Origin: Thermoplasmata archaeon
GTDB lineage: Archaea; Thermoplasmatota; Thermoplasmata; Halarchaeoplasmatales; Halarchaeoplasmataceae
Assembly (NCBI GenBank): GCA_003552585.1
Contig: PUNK01000013.1
Location: 1 to 64,000 of the forward strand
DNA: 64,000 nucleotides
Direction of reading: 5' to 3'
Below, one piece after another: positions 44,142-53,300 of the stretch. Position 1 is the first letter of the stretch. Every line of letters begins with the position of its first letter. A model generated the notes under the pieces. The model worked only from the letters and a program-made list of their open reading frames with translations. It was not told the origin of the DNA and did no database searches. The translations under genes and the position numbers were made by a program.

Positions 44142-45337
44142 TCATCATCGATGAAGAGAAGTGTATAGGCTGTGAAAAATGCGTCAAGGTGTGTCCAGTG
44201 GATGCGCTCTGGATGGAAGAAGGTATAGCCGAGCTGGACGAGGAAGTTTGTATCTCATGCAGTGCTTGTGTTACGGCTTGTCCTGTTGACGCGATCGATC
44301 CTCTCTTGATAGCAAAAAAAGCAGATTTTTCAGAGTACAGTGATGTGTGGGTATTTGCTGAACAACACAACGGAGAACTAAGGCCCTGCGGTATAGAATT
44401 ACTCGGCAAGGGACGTGAAATTGCAGACCAGCTAGGTGAGGAACTCTGTGCTGTTCTTTTGGGGAAAGATGTTAGTGATCTTGCTGGCCAGTTGGGTGCC
44501 TACGGTGCAGATAAGGTGTACGTGATAGAAAACGATCTGTTGGATGAATACTCGACTGAAGGATATACCACCGCCCTTGTTACATCACTGTCAAAACACA
44601 AACCAAGTATATTCTTACTGGGAGCTACCCATCTGGGAAGGGACCTTGGTCCTTCAGTTGCAGGCAGATTGGGTCTTGGTCTGACCGCTGACTGTACTGG
44701 ATTATCTATAACAGAAGTCGAAGGGGAAAAGGTTTTATTGCAAACTAGGCCGGCCTTCGGAGGAAATGTGATGGCTGATATAGTGTGCTTGAATACCCGT
44801 CCCCAGATGGCTACCGTAAGACCGCACGTTATGCAGCCGTTGAAACCTGATCACGAAAGAGAATATGAGGTGATCGAAGAGGGAGTCAAACTTGAGCACG
44901 ACTCGATATCCACCCGGGTTATAGAGAAGATGGAACCCGAAGAATCTGGTGAGATACCTGTTGAAGAGGCTGATGTTATCGTCTGTGGAGGGCGTGGAGT
45001 AGGCGATGAAGAAGGTTTCAAGATGCTATCTGATCTAGCAGGGATATTGGGTGGAACTGTTGGATGCAGCAGACCGATCGTTGAGGACGATATAATGCCC
45101 AAGTCAAAACAGGTAGGACAAAGTGGAAAAACAGTATCCCCCAAATTGTACATCGTTTGCGGTGTCTCAGGAGCTATCCAGCATTTGGTAGGAATACGTG
45201 GATCCGATTACATAATCGCTATCAATAAAGATCCGGATGCACCGATCTTCGAAATGGCTGACTTTGGTATAGTCGGAGACCTGAATAAAATTTTGCCTTT
45301 CCTCACAGAACGGTTGAAAAAGAAAATGGACAATTAA
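44138..45337 (+). CDS. etfA: Electron transfer flavoprotein alpha subunit with N-terminal 2[4Fe-4S] ferredoxin domain
   Basis: FAD-binding ETF subunit, 399 residues, fused to a ferredoxin. Cluster ligands are C9/C12/C15/C19 and C38/C41/C44/C48 (C-I-G-C-E-K-C-V-K-V-C-P and C-I-S-C-S-A-C). The ETF alpha fold follows from about 65, with the FAD site G-A-T-H-L-G-R-D, V-G-Q-S-G-K-T-V-S and the final I-N-K-D-P-D-A-P-I. This fusion occurs in the bifurcating EtfAB of acetogens (caffeyl-CoA reductase), so bifurcation or direct ferredoxin coupling is possible. TTG start. Confidence 0.95.
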   Translation: MIIIDEEKCIGCEKCVKVCPVDALWMEEGIAELDEEVCISCSACVTACPVDAIDPLLIAKKADFSEYSDVWVFAEQHNGELRPCGIELLGKGREIADQLGEELCAVLLGKDVSDLAGQLGAYGADKVYVIENDLLDEYSTEGYTTALVTSLSKHKPSIFLLGATHLGRDLGPSVAGRLGLGLTADCTGLSITEVEGEKVLLQTRPAFGGNVMADIVCLNTRPQMATVRPHVMQPLKPDHEREYEVIEEGVKLEHDSISTRVIEKMEPEESGEIPVEEADVIVCGGRGVGDEEGFKMLSDLAGILGGTVGCSRPIVEDDIMPKSKQVGQSGKTVSPKLYIVCGVSGAIQHLVGIRGSDYIIAINKDPDAPIFEMADFGIVGDLNKILPFLTERLKKKMDN

Positions 45338-46587
45338 AACAGTGTAAAAGCGCCAGTTACCGTTAACCATATTATTATACCCGCCGCCAAAGTGAGGATC
45401 GCTGGGATACCTCTCTTATAGAAATCTCTTATGTCTGCCTTATAATATTCCAATGTTAATACTATACAGAGGTGTATTGGAGAAACCAGGTATCCAAAGA
45501 AAACAAAAAGGAAAAGTGTAGCCACCGTTAGCGTATTAACAACCGGTAATAAAGGAAAAAGGACCGAAAAGGTCAAACCCACTCCGGCTGGAAGATGTCC
45601 TATAAAGAATCCTATCATAAAAGCACCTATAACCGCCACTAAAAAAAGAGGTATATGAGCTTGCAATATGTTGATCAGAGGTAATAATGCCTCTGAGCGT
45701 TCTATTATTCCCTGAAACAACACGATTCCAAGACCCGCCAAAAACAGCTTGAGAGAGAGTCCTTTCTTAAGAAGAGTGGGAGTTTCTGCCAAGTTATACT
45801 TATCTTTGTTCTGAATAAGCAGTAAAATTACCCCTGCTACCAGAGCAAGAAAAAGGGGTATGTTCAATATTATGTTCAACCCTAATGCAAGTATTATAGG
45901 GGAAAAGTCATAAAGAAGGTTTAAAGGACTGACAGCGGCGTCCTCTCTTTCCTTAAACTTCTCTATCCTTCCAAGTCCGAATATAAACCCTGCAGCTAGA
46001 TGGGTGAGAAATATGGGTATATTGAACAGGACTATGTAATACAGGTTTACACCCGATATTAGAGCAGCTATTATCAGACCTAATCCCAGGGGATAAATGG
46101 AAAACCATATGTGCCTGAACCACCAGTTGATAAAGGTTTTGTCTGCCGGATTTAACCCTAGTTCATCACCCTCTTCGTCTATCATGGGTGCAGATACCAG
46201 TGCACCCCCAGGCATTGGCATAAGACCAAAAATCGCGGGTATAGAAGCTATGACCAATCTTCTGTCGGGAACCAGATTTCGAAGTTCTTCTATTACCCTC
46301 TCAACTTGACCGGAATCACGATAGATATATCCCAAAAATCCGATCAACATTATGACCGTCACGAGGTTGATCGTATTATATTCGATAACTATCTCCCCTA
46401 TCCATACAAAGGCTGAAAAAGAAGGGTTCGCTATGAAAAGTAATACCAATGCAGCCGTGATTAGTGCAGCCCCGAAATCAAATTTGCGAGAGATTAAAAT
46501 ACCCAAAACTAAGAAAGCCGCTCCGATCCCAATCAATTCGTACATCGCAATGTATGTCAAGAGAGTTTGCATAAAATAATTTTCCAA
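45334..46587 (-). CDS. DUF401-family integral membrane transporter
   Basis: Polytopic protein of 417 residues with about ten hydrophobic segments. Conserved features of DUF401 seen here are F-G-L-M-P-M-P-G-G-A-L-V-S-A-P and L-V-S-P-I-H-L-C-I-V-L-T. The substrate is unknown; relatives look like ion or carboxylate transporters. An ATG at 46572 is an alternative start. Convergent with etfA, overlapping by four bases. Confidence 0.84.
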   Translation of the reverse strand: MENYFMQTLLTYIAMYELIGIGAAFLVLGILISRKFDFGAALITAALVLLFIANPSFSAFVWIGEIVIEYNTINLVTVIMLIGFLGYIYRDSGQVERVIEELRNLVPDRRLVIASIPAIFGLMPMPGGALVSAPMIDEEGDELGLNPADKTFINWWFRHIWFSIYPLGLGLIIAALISGVNLYYIVLFNIPIFLTHLAAGFIFGLGRIEKFKEREDAAVSPLNLLYDFSPIILALGLNIILNIPLFLALVAGVILLLIQNKDKYNLAETPTLLKKGLSLKLFLAGLGIVLFQGIIERSEALLPLINILQAHIPLFLVAVIGAFMIGFFIGHLPAGVGLTFSVLFPLLPVVNTLTVATLFLFVFFGYLVSPIHLCIVLTLEYYKADIRDFYKRGIPAILTLAAGIIIWLTVTGAFTLF

Positions 46588-46610
46588 ACGATCCCAATTT
46601 CAATAGTAAA

Positions 46611-47876
46611 TTATTCCAGTTGATCCTTTACAACTTTGAAGGCACATACATCACCGCACATCGAGCATGCCTCTTCTTCGTCGGGATTCTTTTCTTTTCT
46701 CATCTTCCTGGCTTTATCCGGGTCAACCACATATTTAAACATTCGATCCCAATCCAGATGTTTTCGACCAAGGGATACCTCCCTATCGACATCGGTGTCG
46801 ATGCCCCGGGCGATATCAGCAGCATGTGCTGCTATTTTCGAAGCGATCGTGCCCTCTCTCACATCGTCTATATCCGGTAGACCTATGTGCTCTGCGGGGG
46901 TCACATAACATAGGAAATCCGCACCATAGTAAGCGGCCAACGCACCTCCGATGGCACCAACAAGATGATCATATCCTGGAGCAATATCTGTAACCAGAGG
47001 ACCTAACACATAAAAGGGAGCACCATCACAAAGCTTCTTTTGTATCTTAACGTTTGCATGTATCTGGTCTAAAGGAACATGGCCAGGACCTTCGACCATG
47101 GCTTGGACACCTTCGTTCCTTGCTCTTTTCACCAGTTCACCAAGTGTTATGAGCTCCTGTATCTGAGGACGGTCAGTAGCATCAGCTATAGATCCTGGTC
47201 TAAATCCATCACCCAGACTAAGGACTATCTCGTATTCTCTTGCCACTTCGAGTAAATAATCGAACTCATCGTAAAGTGGATTCTCTCTTTCATGATTCAG
47301 GATCCAGGCTGTGAGAAAAGAGCCTCCTCTGCTGACCACCTGAGTCAATCTACCACTTTCCTTCAAACGCTCGACGGCCTGACGAGTGATGCCACAGTGT
47401 ACGGTAACGAAATCAACTCCATCCTTTGCGTGTTTTTCTATGGATTCAAACATCTCATCCGATGTCATGTCCACGACTGCACTCTCCCTAGCCCTTTTCA
47501 AACCACATTGATAAATGGGGACTGTTCCTACAGGAAGACTAGTGTGCTTCAGTATTTCTTTTCTTATTAGATCTATGTCTCCCCCTGTACTCAAATCCAT
47601 CACAGTATCAGCCCCGTACTTTTCAGCCACTTTGAGTTTATCCAACTCTTCCTCTAGGTTATGACGGTCCTTTGAAGTGCCAATATTTACATTTATTTTA
47701 ACTTTCAATCCTTCTCCTATGGCTATGGAAGAGGGGTTATGTACGGGATTTGAAGGGATCACAGCACGACCGTTTGCTACGAGTTTAGCCAGTTCTTTAG
47801 GGGAGACTGGTTCATTTTTTGCGCTTTTTACAACAGGATTTGGTATACCCTTCAGGCAATCTTCCATCAACGTCAT
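46611..47876 (-). CDS. thiC: Phosphomethylpyrimidine synthase ThiC
   Basis: Radical SAM enzyme that makes the pyrimidine of thiamine from aminoimidazole ribotide, 421 residues. Typical segments are N-V-N-I-G-T-S, D-L-S-T-G-G-D, V-E-G-P-G-H-V-P and the C-terminal cluster site C-S-M-C-G-D-V-C-A-F-K. The cysteine spacing at the cluster is x2 then x3, as in short archaeal-type enzymes. The length fits the short form without the long N-terminal domain. No thiamine riboswitch is visible upstream. Confidence 0.95.
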   Translation of the reverse strand: MTLMEDCLKGIPNPVVKSAKNEPVSPKELAKLVANGRAVIPSNPVHNPSSIAIGEGLKVKINVNIGTSKDRHNLEEELDKLKVAEKYGADTVMDLSTGGDIDLIRKEILKHTSLPVGTVPIYQCGLKRARESAVVDMTSDEMFESIEKHAKDGVDFVTVHCGITRQAVERLKESGRLTQVVSRGGSFLTAWILNHERENPLYDEFDYLLEVAREYEIVLSLGDGFRPGSIADATDRPQIQELITLGELVKRARNEGVQAMVEGPGHVPLDQIHANVKIQKKLCDGAPFYVLGPLVTDIAPGYDHLVGAIGGALAAYYGADFLCYVTPAEHIGLPDIDDVREGTIASKIAAHAADIARGIDTDVDREVSLGRKHLDWDRMFKYVVDPDKARKMRKEKNPDEEEACSMCGDVCAFKVVKDQLE

Positions 47877-47996
47877 CGAAGTATCAATGATATGAGGTTG
47901 GATAAAACTCTTTGCACCACCTTGATGTTCAACGTAAAAGACTAAATATGCTTCCCTTATATGTTTTTATCATATCAGAGAATTAGAGGTGCTCCA

Positions 47997-50462
47997 TTGA
48001 GTGAAGAAAATACTATACTTTGTCCGGTATGCGATGCAGAGATACCTGATGACTCAGGTAAATGCCCTGTTTGTGGAGTTGATTTATCCCTGTTCGATCT
48101 GGAAAAAGATATAGATGGTGTTGAAGCAGAAGAATCATTGGACAATATGTTGAACCTCCTTAAAGATGACCTCGAGGAAGAGGATCTGATAGAAAAAATC
48201 AAAATGATCGGAAACGGAAACAATTTTGTCGGGGCAGAATCTGAAAAGGAAGTATCTATTGATGAAAAAGAAGTGGAGGAAGTACTGGTCTTCGAATGTC
48301 CGATATGCGGGGCGGATGTGGCCGAGGATGCTACAATATGTCCTGGGTGTGGAGCTGAGTTCGAAGAGGAAGAAATCGACGATGAAGAAGAGATGGAAAA
48401 TGCTGTTAAAAGAGCCAAAGAGATACTAACAGAGGTTAGACAGGTCAAACTCGGTATAAAACCGATGAAAGATAATCTAAGAAAGGTGGTAAAGGCAAAA
48501 AACGATGGTAGATATAAAGAATGTATGGGATCCTTAGAGGTGATGGAGGATCAGTTTGAAAGGATAATCGACCTTTCAGATATGATCGACGTTGGTAAAG
48601 AGAAGGTCAAAGAACTAAAAGAAAGAGGTCACGAATTTAAACCCTACATCACAGAATTAAGGAAAGCAAAAAATCTCGTTGATAAAGGTCAATATGAAAA
48701 AGCTGCAACAAAGCTGGATGAAACCGTTGATGACATCATTGAATACCTAGAAAAGGACGTTGAAGAAGAGGAGAAAAAAAAAGGATTAAAAAATGAACTT
48801 GATGAAGGTTTAAAAAAGCTTAAGGAAGAGATGACAAAGGCCAAAAAGACTAGTATCAAAATTGAGCCTTTGAAAAGAAAGGCCAAAAAGGCTATCCAGG
48901 CTAGAAAAGAAAGTGATTATGAAAAAGGTATGAAAGGGTTAGAGGAGGCGATGGAAGCAACCAGATCACTCATGGAAACGAATGAAAATTTGGAAAAAGT
49001 GAAGAGTAAGATAAAAGAGATGAGAAAAAAGGGTATTGAGTACAAACCTTTTATGAAACAACTAAAAGAAGGTAAGAACAGAGCTGATGAGGGAGAATAC
49101 AACAAAGCTGGAAAGACTTTCGAAAGATTGATTCAGGAAATAAATAGCGAAATTGAAAGATTTGAATCTGAAATCTCGGAATTAGAAAAGAAGGCTGAGA
49201 AAAAGGTAAAGGAATTAGAACAGTCAGTAAACCAGTTAGAAGAAGGATATATCGCCTACTCTCACATCCTAGGGTTGTTTGATGATTGTAAAAAGCTATA
49301 TGAGGAAAACAAATTCCAAGATAGTATAGATACTTCAAATGAAGCACAGGATAAAATCAAAAAAGTGATACGTGTGAGTATATTGAGTGAAGAAAGTGCT
49401 TCAAGGATAGATGAACTTTCAAAAGGTGGAGAAGATATCAATCGATATGAAAGTGTTTTGGAGGAGGCTAAAAAAGAGGCTGAACAAGGAAAAATTGATT
49501 CGGCCATAGATAAATTAGAACAGAATATCGAAGACCTCGAAACGGAACTTGAAGAACTTGAAAGAAAGGTCACTGTAGAGGATATCGAAAGAACTGTGAA
49601 AGAGCTTAGAAATCTGCTTATAACTGCTAGAAAGAATGGTGTCAAAGTAAAAGGTGGCAAAAGGATTATCGAAGAGGCTGTCAAATCTACAGCCAAAAAG
49701 GATCTAGAACATACGATGGAACTTTTGTTAGAGGGAAAAGATACCATAATCGACACTATAACTTATGAGATCGATGAAAGAGTTATGAATGCAGAGCTCG
49801 CACTTGAAGAAGAGACTACAACTAGTGAGGATAAAATCGAATCTTTAATGGAGAAAATTAAAGAGACCTTGGAAAATGGTGAGTATATAGAGGGATTAAA
49901 AATTTCTTCCGAATTGAATGATCTGCTAAAAGAGAAAAAGGAAGAAGATACGAGAGATAAAATGGTCAAGTCCGAAGAGGTACCAGAAGAAGAGTTATTG
50001 GAGATCCCTGAGGAGGATTTCGCTGAAAAAGATAAAGATATTGAAACAATTGAAGAGGTACCAGAAGAAGAGTTATTGGAGATCCCTGAGGAGGAAGAAG
50101 AGATAGATTTGAGCAAGTGGAAAATGATGGTAGAAACCGGCGAGAAAATTGGATTCGAAACTTCAACCGCAAAAGAACTCATCTCTAAAGCTGAAAAGTC
50201 GGTAGATATGGGGGAATTTGAAAAAGCATTAAAAGATGCTGAAGACGCAAAGACAAAGCTCATCGAGCAAGTCCCGGAGCGTTTGAAACCTTTCCTAAAA
50301 GATGCACAGGCTGAACTCAGAAAAGCGAAGATATCTGGCGAAGATATCTCAGATGCTATTAATTTACTCAAAGAAGCGAGTTATGCTAGAGAAGACGGAG
50401 AGCTTGAAGAATGTTTCAACCACATGATAGAATACAGGAAAATGATGAATGATATCGATTAA
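47997..50462 (+). CDS. Zinc-ribbon protein with long tandem coiled-coil repeats
   Basis: Cytoplasmic scaffold-like protein, 821 residues. Two zinc ribbons are at the N-terminus (C-P-V-C-D with C-P-V-C-G, and C-P-I-C-G with C-P-G-C-G near residue 110). Residues about 130-650 are Lys/Glu-rich helices arranged in repeats with the pattern K-P-F-M or K-P-Y-I, then Y-x-K-A-x-x-x-L-E/D. An acidic stretch with a duplicated V-P-E-E-E-L-L-E-I-P-E-E module follows, then more helices. TTG at 47997 after GAGGTG. No enzymatic domain is seen. Function unknown; it could be structural or a hub. Confidence 0.82.
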   Translation: MSEENTILCPVCDAEIPDDSGKCPVCGVDLSLFDLEKDIDGVEAEESLDNMLNLLKDDLEEEDLIEKIKMIGNGNNFVGAESEKEVSIDEKEVEEVLVFECPICGADVAEDATICPGCGAEFEEEEIDDEEEMENAVKRAKEILTEVRQVKLGIKPMKDNLRKVVKAKNDGRYKECMGSLEVMEDQFERIIDLSDMIDVGKEKVKELKERGHEFKPYITELRKAKNLVDKGQYEKAATKLDETVDDIIEYLEKDVEEEEKKKGLKNELDEGLKKLKEEMTKAKKTSIKIEPLKRKAKKAIQARKESDYEKGMKGLEEAMEATRSLMETNENLEKVKSKIKEMRKKGIEYKPFMKQLKEGKNRADEGEYNKAGKTFERLIQEINSEIERFESEISELEKKAEKKVKELEQSVNQLEEGYIAYSHILGLFDDCKKLYEENKFQDSIDTSNEAQDKIKKVIRVSILSEESASRIDELSKGGEDINRYESVLEEAKKEAEQGKIDSAIDKLEQNIEDLETELEELERKVTVEDIERTVKELRNLLITARKNGVKVKGGKRIIEEAVKSTAKKDLEHTMELLLEGKDTIIDTITYEIDERVMNAELALEEETTTSEDKIESLMEKIKETLENGEYIEGLKISSELNDLLKEKKEEDTRDKMVKSEEVPEEELLEIPEEDFAEKDKDIETIEEVPEEELLEIPEEEEEIDLSKWKMMVETGEKIGFETSTAKELISKAEKSVDMGEFEKALKDAEDAKTKLIEQVPERLKPFLKDAQAELRKAKISGEDISDAINLLKEASYAREDGELEECFNHMIEYRKMMNDID
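49974..50017 (+). repeat. 44-base exact direct repeat, copy 1
   Basis: Encodes E-E-V-P-E-E-E-L-L-E-I-P-E-E inside the zinc-ribbon coiled-coil gene. The same 44 bases recur 78 bases (26 codons) downstream. Confidence 0.9.
50052..50095 (+). repeat. 44-base exact direct repeat, copy 2
   Basis: Identical to 49974-50017 and in the same frame. Identity at the DNA level points to a recent duplication rather than convergent protein composition. Confidence 0.9.
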
Positions 50463-51102
50463 AAAAGATAAAGGATATGAACTCATAGTTTTCGATATGG
50501 ATGGTGTTCTTGTAGATGTGAATAGTTCGTGGGAATGGGTACATGATCATTTTGGAGTCAATAATAAAAAATCTTTGAAAGAATATCTAGAAGGAAATAT
50601 AGATGATCTAGAATTCATAAGAAGAGATGTAGCTCTTTGGAAAGGGATCAATCCTGATTTAACGAAAGAAGATATAATTGAGGTTGTCACAAAGGCCCCT
50701 CTTATGGACGGCTATAAGCAATGCATGATTGAGTTAGAGAAAAGAGGATTCAAGAAGGCTATAATTAGTGGCGGTTTAAAGCCATTGGCACTCGATATAG
50801 CTAAAAATCATTTCGACTGGATATACGCTAATGATGTTGAACAAAAAGATAATAGATTGACTGGAGAAGGCATTTTGGATGTTCCTTTGAATGATAAAGG
50901 ATCGATAATGGACGAATTGATCAAACAATCACAAATTGATCCCAACAAGACTGTTTCAGTCGGGAACGGATTCATCGATATACCAATGTTTGAAAAGTCT
51001 GGCCTTAGTATAGCCTTTAACCCGGAAGACGATCGAGTAAAGGATGCTGCAGATATAGTAATAGATGAGTCAGATTTGACGCTGCTGTTAGATCACATCT
51101 AG
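50449..51102 (+). CDS. HAD-family phosphatase (phosphoserine phosphatase-like)
   Basis: Mg2+-dependent phosphohydrolase of 217 residues. The nucleophile Asp is in V-F-D-M-D-G-V-L-V-D, motif II is I-I-S-G-G, and motif III/IV is V-G-N-G-F-I-D-I-P-M-F. It overlaps the zinc-ribbon gene by 14 bases and precedes the AMP-pathway operon by 44 bases. It may act on a phosphosugar or on phosphoserine; not decided. Confidence 0.88.
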   Translation: MISIKKDKGYELIVFDMDGVLVDVNSSWEWVHDHFGVNNKKSLKEYLEGNIDDLEFIRRDVALWKGINPDLTKEDIIEVVTKAPLMDGYKQCMIELEKRGFKKAIISGGLKPLALDIAKNHFDWIYANDVEQKDNRLTGEGILDVPLNDKGSIMDELIKQSQIDPNKTVSVGNGFIDIPMFEKSGLSIAFNPEDDRVKDAADIVIDESDLTLLLDHI

Positions 51103-51146
51103 TTTTTTTCGAAGGTTTTATCCACCTGTACAGCGATATAGTTTAC

Positions 51147-52070
51147 ATGAAGGTGAAGCAAGAGGATTTAGATGATCTCGGACTTGAAGAGATAGCACGG
51201 GGCATAGAAAACATGGAGATTAGAGGTGCAGCACTAATAGCCAGAGCGGCCTCCATAGCTATGGAAAAGTGGGTTAATGAATACCAGGGTGATGATATCG
51301 ATGATTTTAAAGAGTGGATGGAAGAAGGTAAAAAAAGACTTATAAATACAAGACCGACCGCTGTTTCTTTAAGTAATGCGATCAGGTATGTATTGAACGT
51401 AGAATATGATGACCTGGAAAATACTAAAGAAACCATAAGAAGTCGCTGCATAATTTTCAATGAAAAATCCAAAACCGCTGCAAAAAAAATTGCAGAATAT
51501 GGGGCAAATCGAATAGGTGAAGGAGAAACTATATTAACTCACTGCAACAGCACTTTAGCACTTGGAGCTATAAAATATGCATGGGACATTGGGAAAGATG
51601 TGAGTGTGATAGCTACAGAATCTAGACCAAAAAAACAGGGATACATAACTGCCAGACAACTTTTAGAATGGGAAATCCCTGTGACACTGATCGTGGATTC
51701 CGCCGTAAGACACACGATGAAAGAAGTAGACCAGGTTTTCGTTGGAGCCGATACCATCGCATCCAACGGGGCTTTGATCAATAAAATAGGGACATCTCAA
51801 GTAGCTCTGTGTGCTGATGAAGCAAGGGTACCGTTGATCGTTTGTGCAGAGAGCTATAAATTTTCCTCTGAAACCATCTTTGGTAAACTCGTAGAGCTTG
51901 AAGAAAGGGACAAGTCGGAAATAGTTGATCCTAAGGAATTCCCAGGATTAGTGATCCGTAATCCTGTTTTTGATGCCACGCCACCCGAGTACATCGATGT
52001 TATAGTAACTGAAGAGGGGATCATATCACCTTACGTAGCATATAAGATAATCAAGGAGATGATAAAATGA
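51147..52070 (+). CDS. Ribose-1,5-bisphosphate isomerase
   Basis: Converts ribose 1,5-bisphosphate to ribulose 1,5-bisphosphate, the RuBisCO substrate, 307 residues. It belongs to the eIF2B-alpha-like family. Catalytic C133 (T-H-C-N-S-T-L) and D202 (V-G-A-D-T-I) stand at the very positions reported for the Thermococcus kodakarensis enzyme. It overlaps the RuBisCO start by four bases. With AMP phosphorylase downstream the AMP pathway is complete in one operon. Confidence 0.95.
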   Translation: MKVKQEDLDDLGLEEIARGIENMEIRGAALIARAASIAMEKWVNEYQGDDIDDFKEWMEEGKKRLINTRPTAVSLSNAIRYVLNVEYDDLENTKETIRSRCIIFNEKSKTAAKKIAEYGANRIGEGETILTHCNSTLALGAIKYAWDIGKDVSVIATESRPKKQGYITARQLLEWEIPVTLIVDSAVRHTMKEVDQVFVGADTIASNGALINKIGTSQVALCADEARVPLIVCAESYKFSSETIFGKLVELEERDKSEIVDPKEFPGLVIRNPVFDATPPEYIDVIVTEEGIISPYVAYKIIKEMIK

Positions 52071-53296
52071 AATTGGACTACCTTTCACTGGGAGAAAAAT
52101 TGGACACTGACGAATATGTAATATGCCGTTATAAAGTTGACAGTGATCTGCCTATAAAAACTGCTGGTTCGAGGATTGCTGAGGAAGAGTCAACGGGAAC
52201 TTGGACTCATCCAACTACCCTTTCAGAAGAGATCTTCCGTTCATATGGGGCCAAAGTGGTTAAGGCCGAGGACAATATAGTGGATATCGGGTACCCTATC
52301 ATCGATTTTTCAGGTGATATCGGGGGAATCCCTCAGATCCTCTCGATTGTCGCAGGAAATCTCTTCGGTCTTGACTCTCTAAAAGGCGTAAGACTTGAAT
52401 CACTCCACCTCCCAAATGAAATAGTCAAAAGATACCCTGGACCCCAATTTGGTATAGACGGATTGAGAAATATATTAGATAGACCTAAAAAGCCCTTAGT
52501 GGGCACCATCGTGAAACCGAAAATAGGTCTTCCCCCTAAAGAATTCGCTGATTACGTTTACCAAGCTGGGAGCGGTGGATTAACCAATTCAAAGGATGAC
52601 GAAACATTGGTGGATCAAGATTTTTGTCCTCTCGCTGATAGAGTCAACGCAGTAAGTGAAAAACTGGACTTGCTTGAAGAGGAGGGACACAAGATGATAC
52701 ATGCACACAATATCAGCACTTCCACTCATAGGATACTAGAAGCGGCTGATCTAGCTTTAGAAAATGGGGCTAGACAACTGATGGTCGATGTTATAACTGT
52801 TGGTTTCTCAGGTCTTCAGGCCCTGGCAGAAGATCCATCAATAAATGTACCCATACACGTGCACAGGACCATGCATGCAGCTTTCACCAGAGATCCAAAT
52901 CATGGTATCGCCATGTCAGTTATAGCAGGGTTGTGCAGGATTGCAGGGGGAGATGCCCTGCACGTCGGCTCTTATGGGGCTGGAAAAATGAATGCAGACA
53001 TATCGCAAGAATTGAGTTCTAAAAAAGTATTGGTCAATGAAATGTATGTTTTGAAAAAAGTCATGCCAGTTTCAAGTGGAGGTTTGCATCCTGGCGTTAT
53101 AGGGTCTTTGATGGAAAAAAGTGGTGATGATGTTCAGATCCAAGCTGGTGGTGGGGTATCGGGACATCCAGACGGTATAAAATCTGGAGCAATGGCGCTC
53201 AGCCAAGCGGTGGAGGCGGCCTTTAAAGGGATACCTGTAGAGAAATATGCTGAGCAGCATGAAGAACTTCAAAAAGCACTTGATAAGTGGTTGTGA
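52067..53296 (+). CDS. rbcL: RuBisCO large subunit, form III type
   Basis: Carboxylates ribulose 1,5-bisphosphate to two 3-phosphoglycerates, 409 residues. Catalytic positions are kept: E41, N98, K150 (V-K-P-K-I-G), the carbamylated K176 with D178 and E179 (S-K-D-D-E), H266 (H-V-H-R), loop-6 K308 (G-A-G-K-M) and S337-G338-G339. These argue against a RuBisCO-like form IV protein. Loop 6 (H-V-G-S-Y-G-A-G-K-M) is atypical. Role: nucleotide ribose salvage rather than a Calvin cycle, since no phosphoribulokinase gene is here. Confidence 0.95.
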   Translation: MKLDYLSLGEKLDTDEYVICRYKVDSDLPIKTAGSRIAEEESTGTWTHPTTLSEEIFRSYGAKVVKAEDNIVDIGYPIIDFSGDIGGIPQILSIVAGNLFGLDSLKGVRLESLHLPNEIVKRYPGPQFGIDGLRNILDRPKKPLVGTIVKPKIGLPPKEFADYVYQAGSGGLTNSKDDETLVDQDFCPLADRVNAVSEKLDLLEEEGHKMIHAHNISTSTHRILEAADLALENGARQLMVDVITVGFSGLQALAEDPSINVPIHVHRTMHAAFTRDPNHGIAMSVIAGLCRIAGGDALHVGSYGAGKMNADISQELSSKKVLVNEMYVLKKVMPVSSGGLHPGVIGSLMEKSGDDVQIQAGGGVSGHPDGIKSGAMALSQAVEAAFKGIPVEKYAEQHEELQKALDKWL

Positions 53297-53300
53297 TATC

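Noticed and set aside
47877-47996. Thiamine (TPP) riboswitch before thiC
   Set aside because: I looked for the conserved CUGAGA and ACCUGAUC-type segments in the leader and found none.
49763-50371. Ser-rich open frame opposite the coiled-coil gene
   Set aside because: Serine runs arise from the reverse complement of Glu/Lys codons; no start signals.
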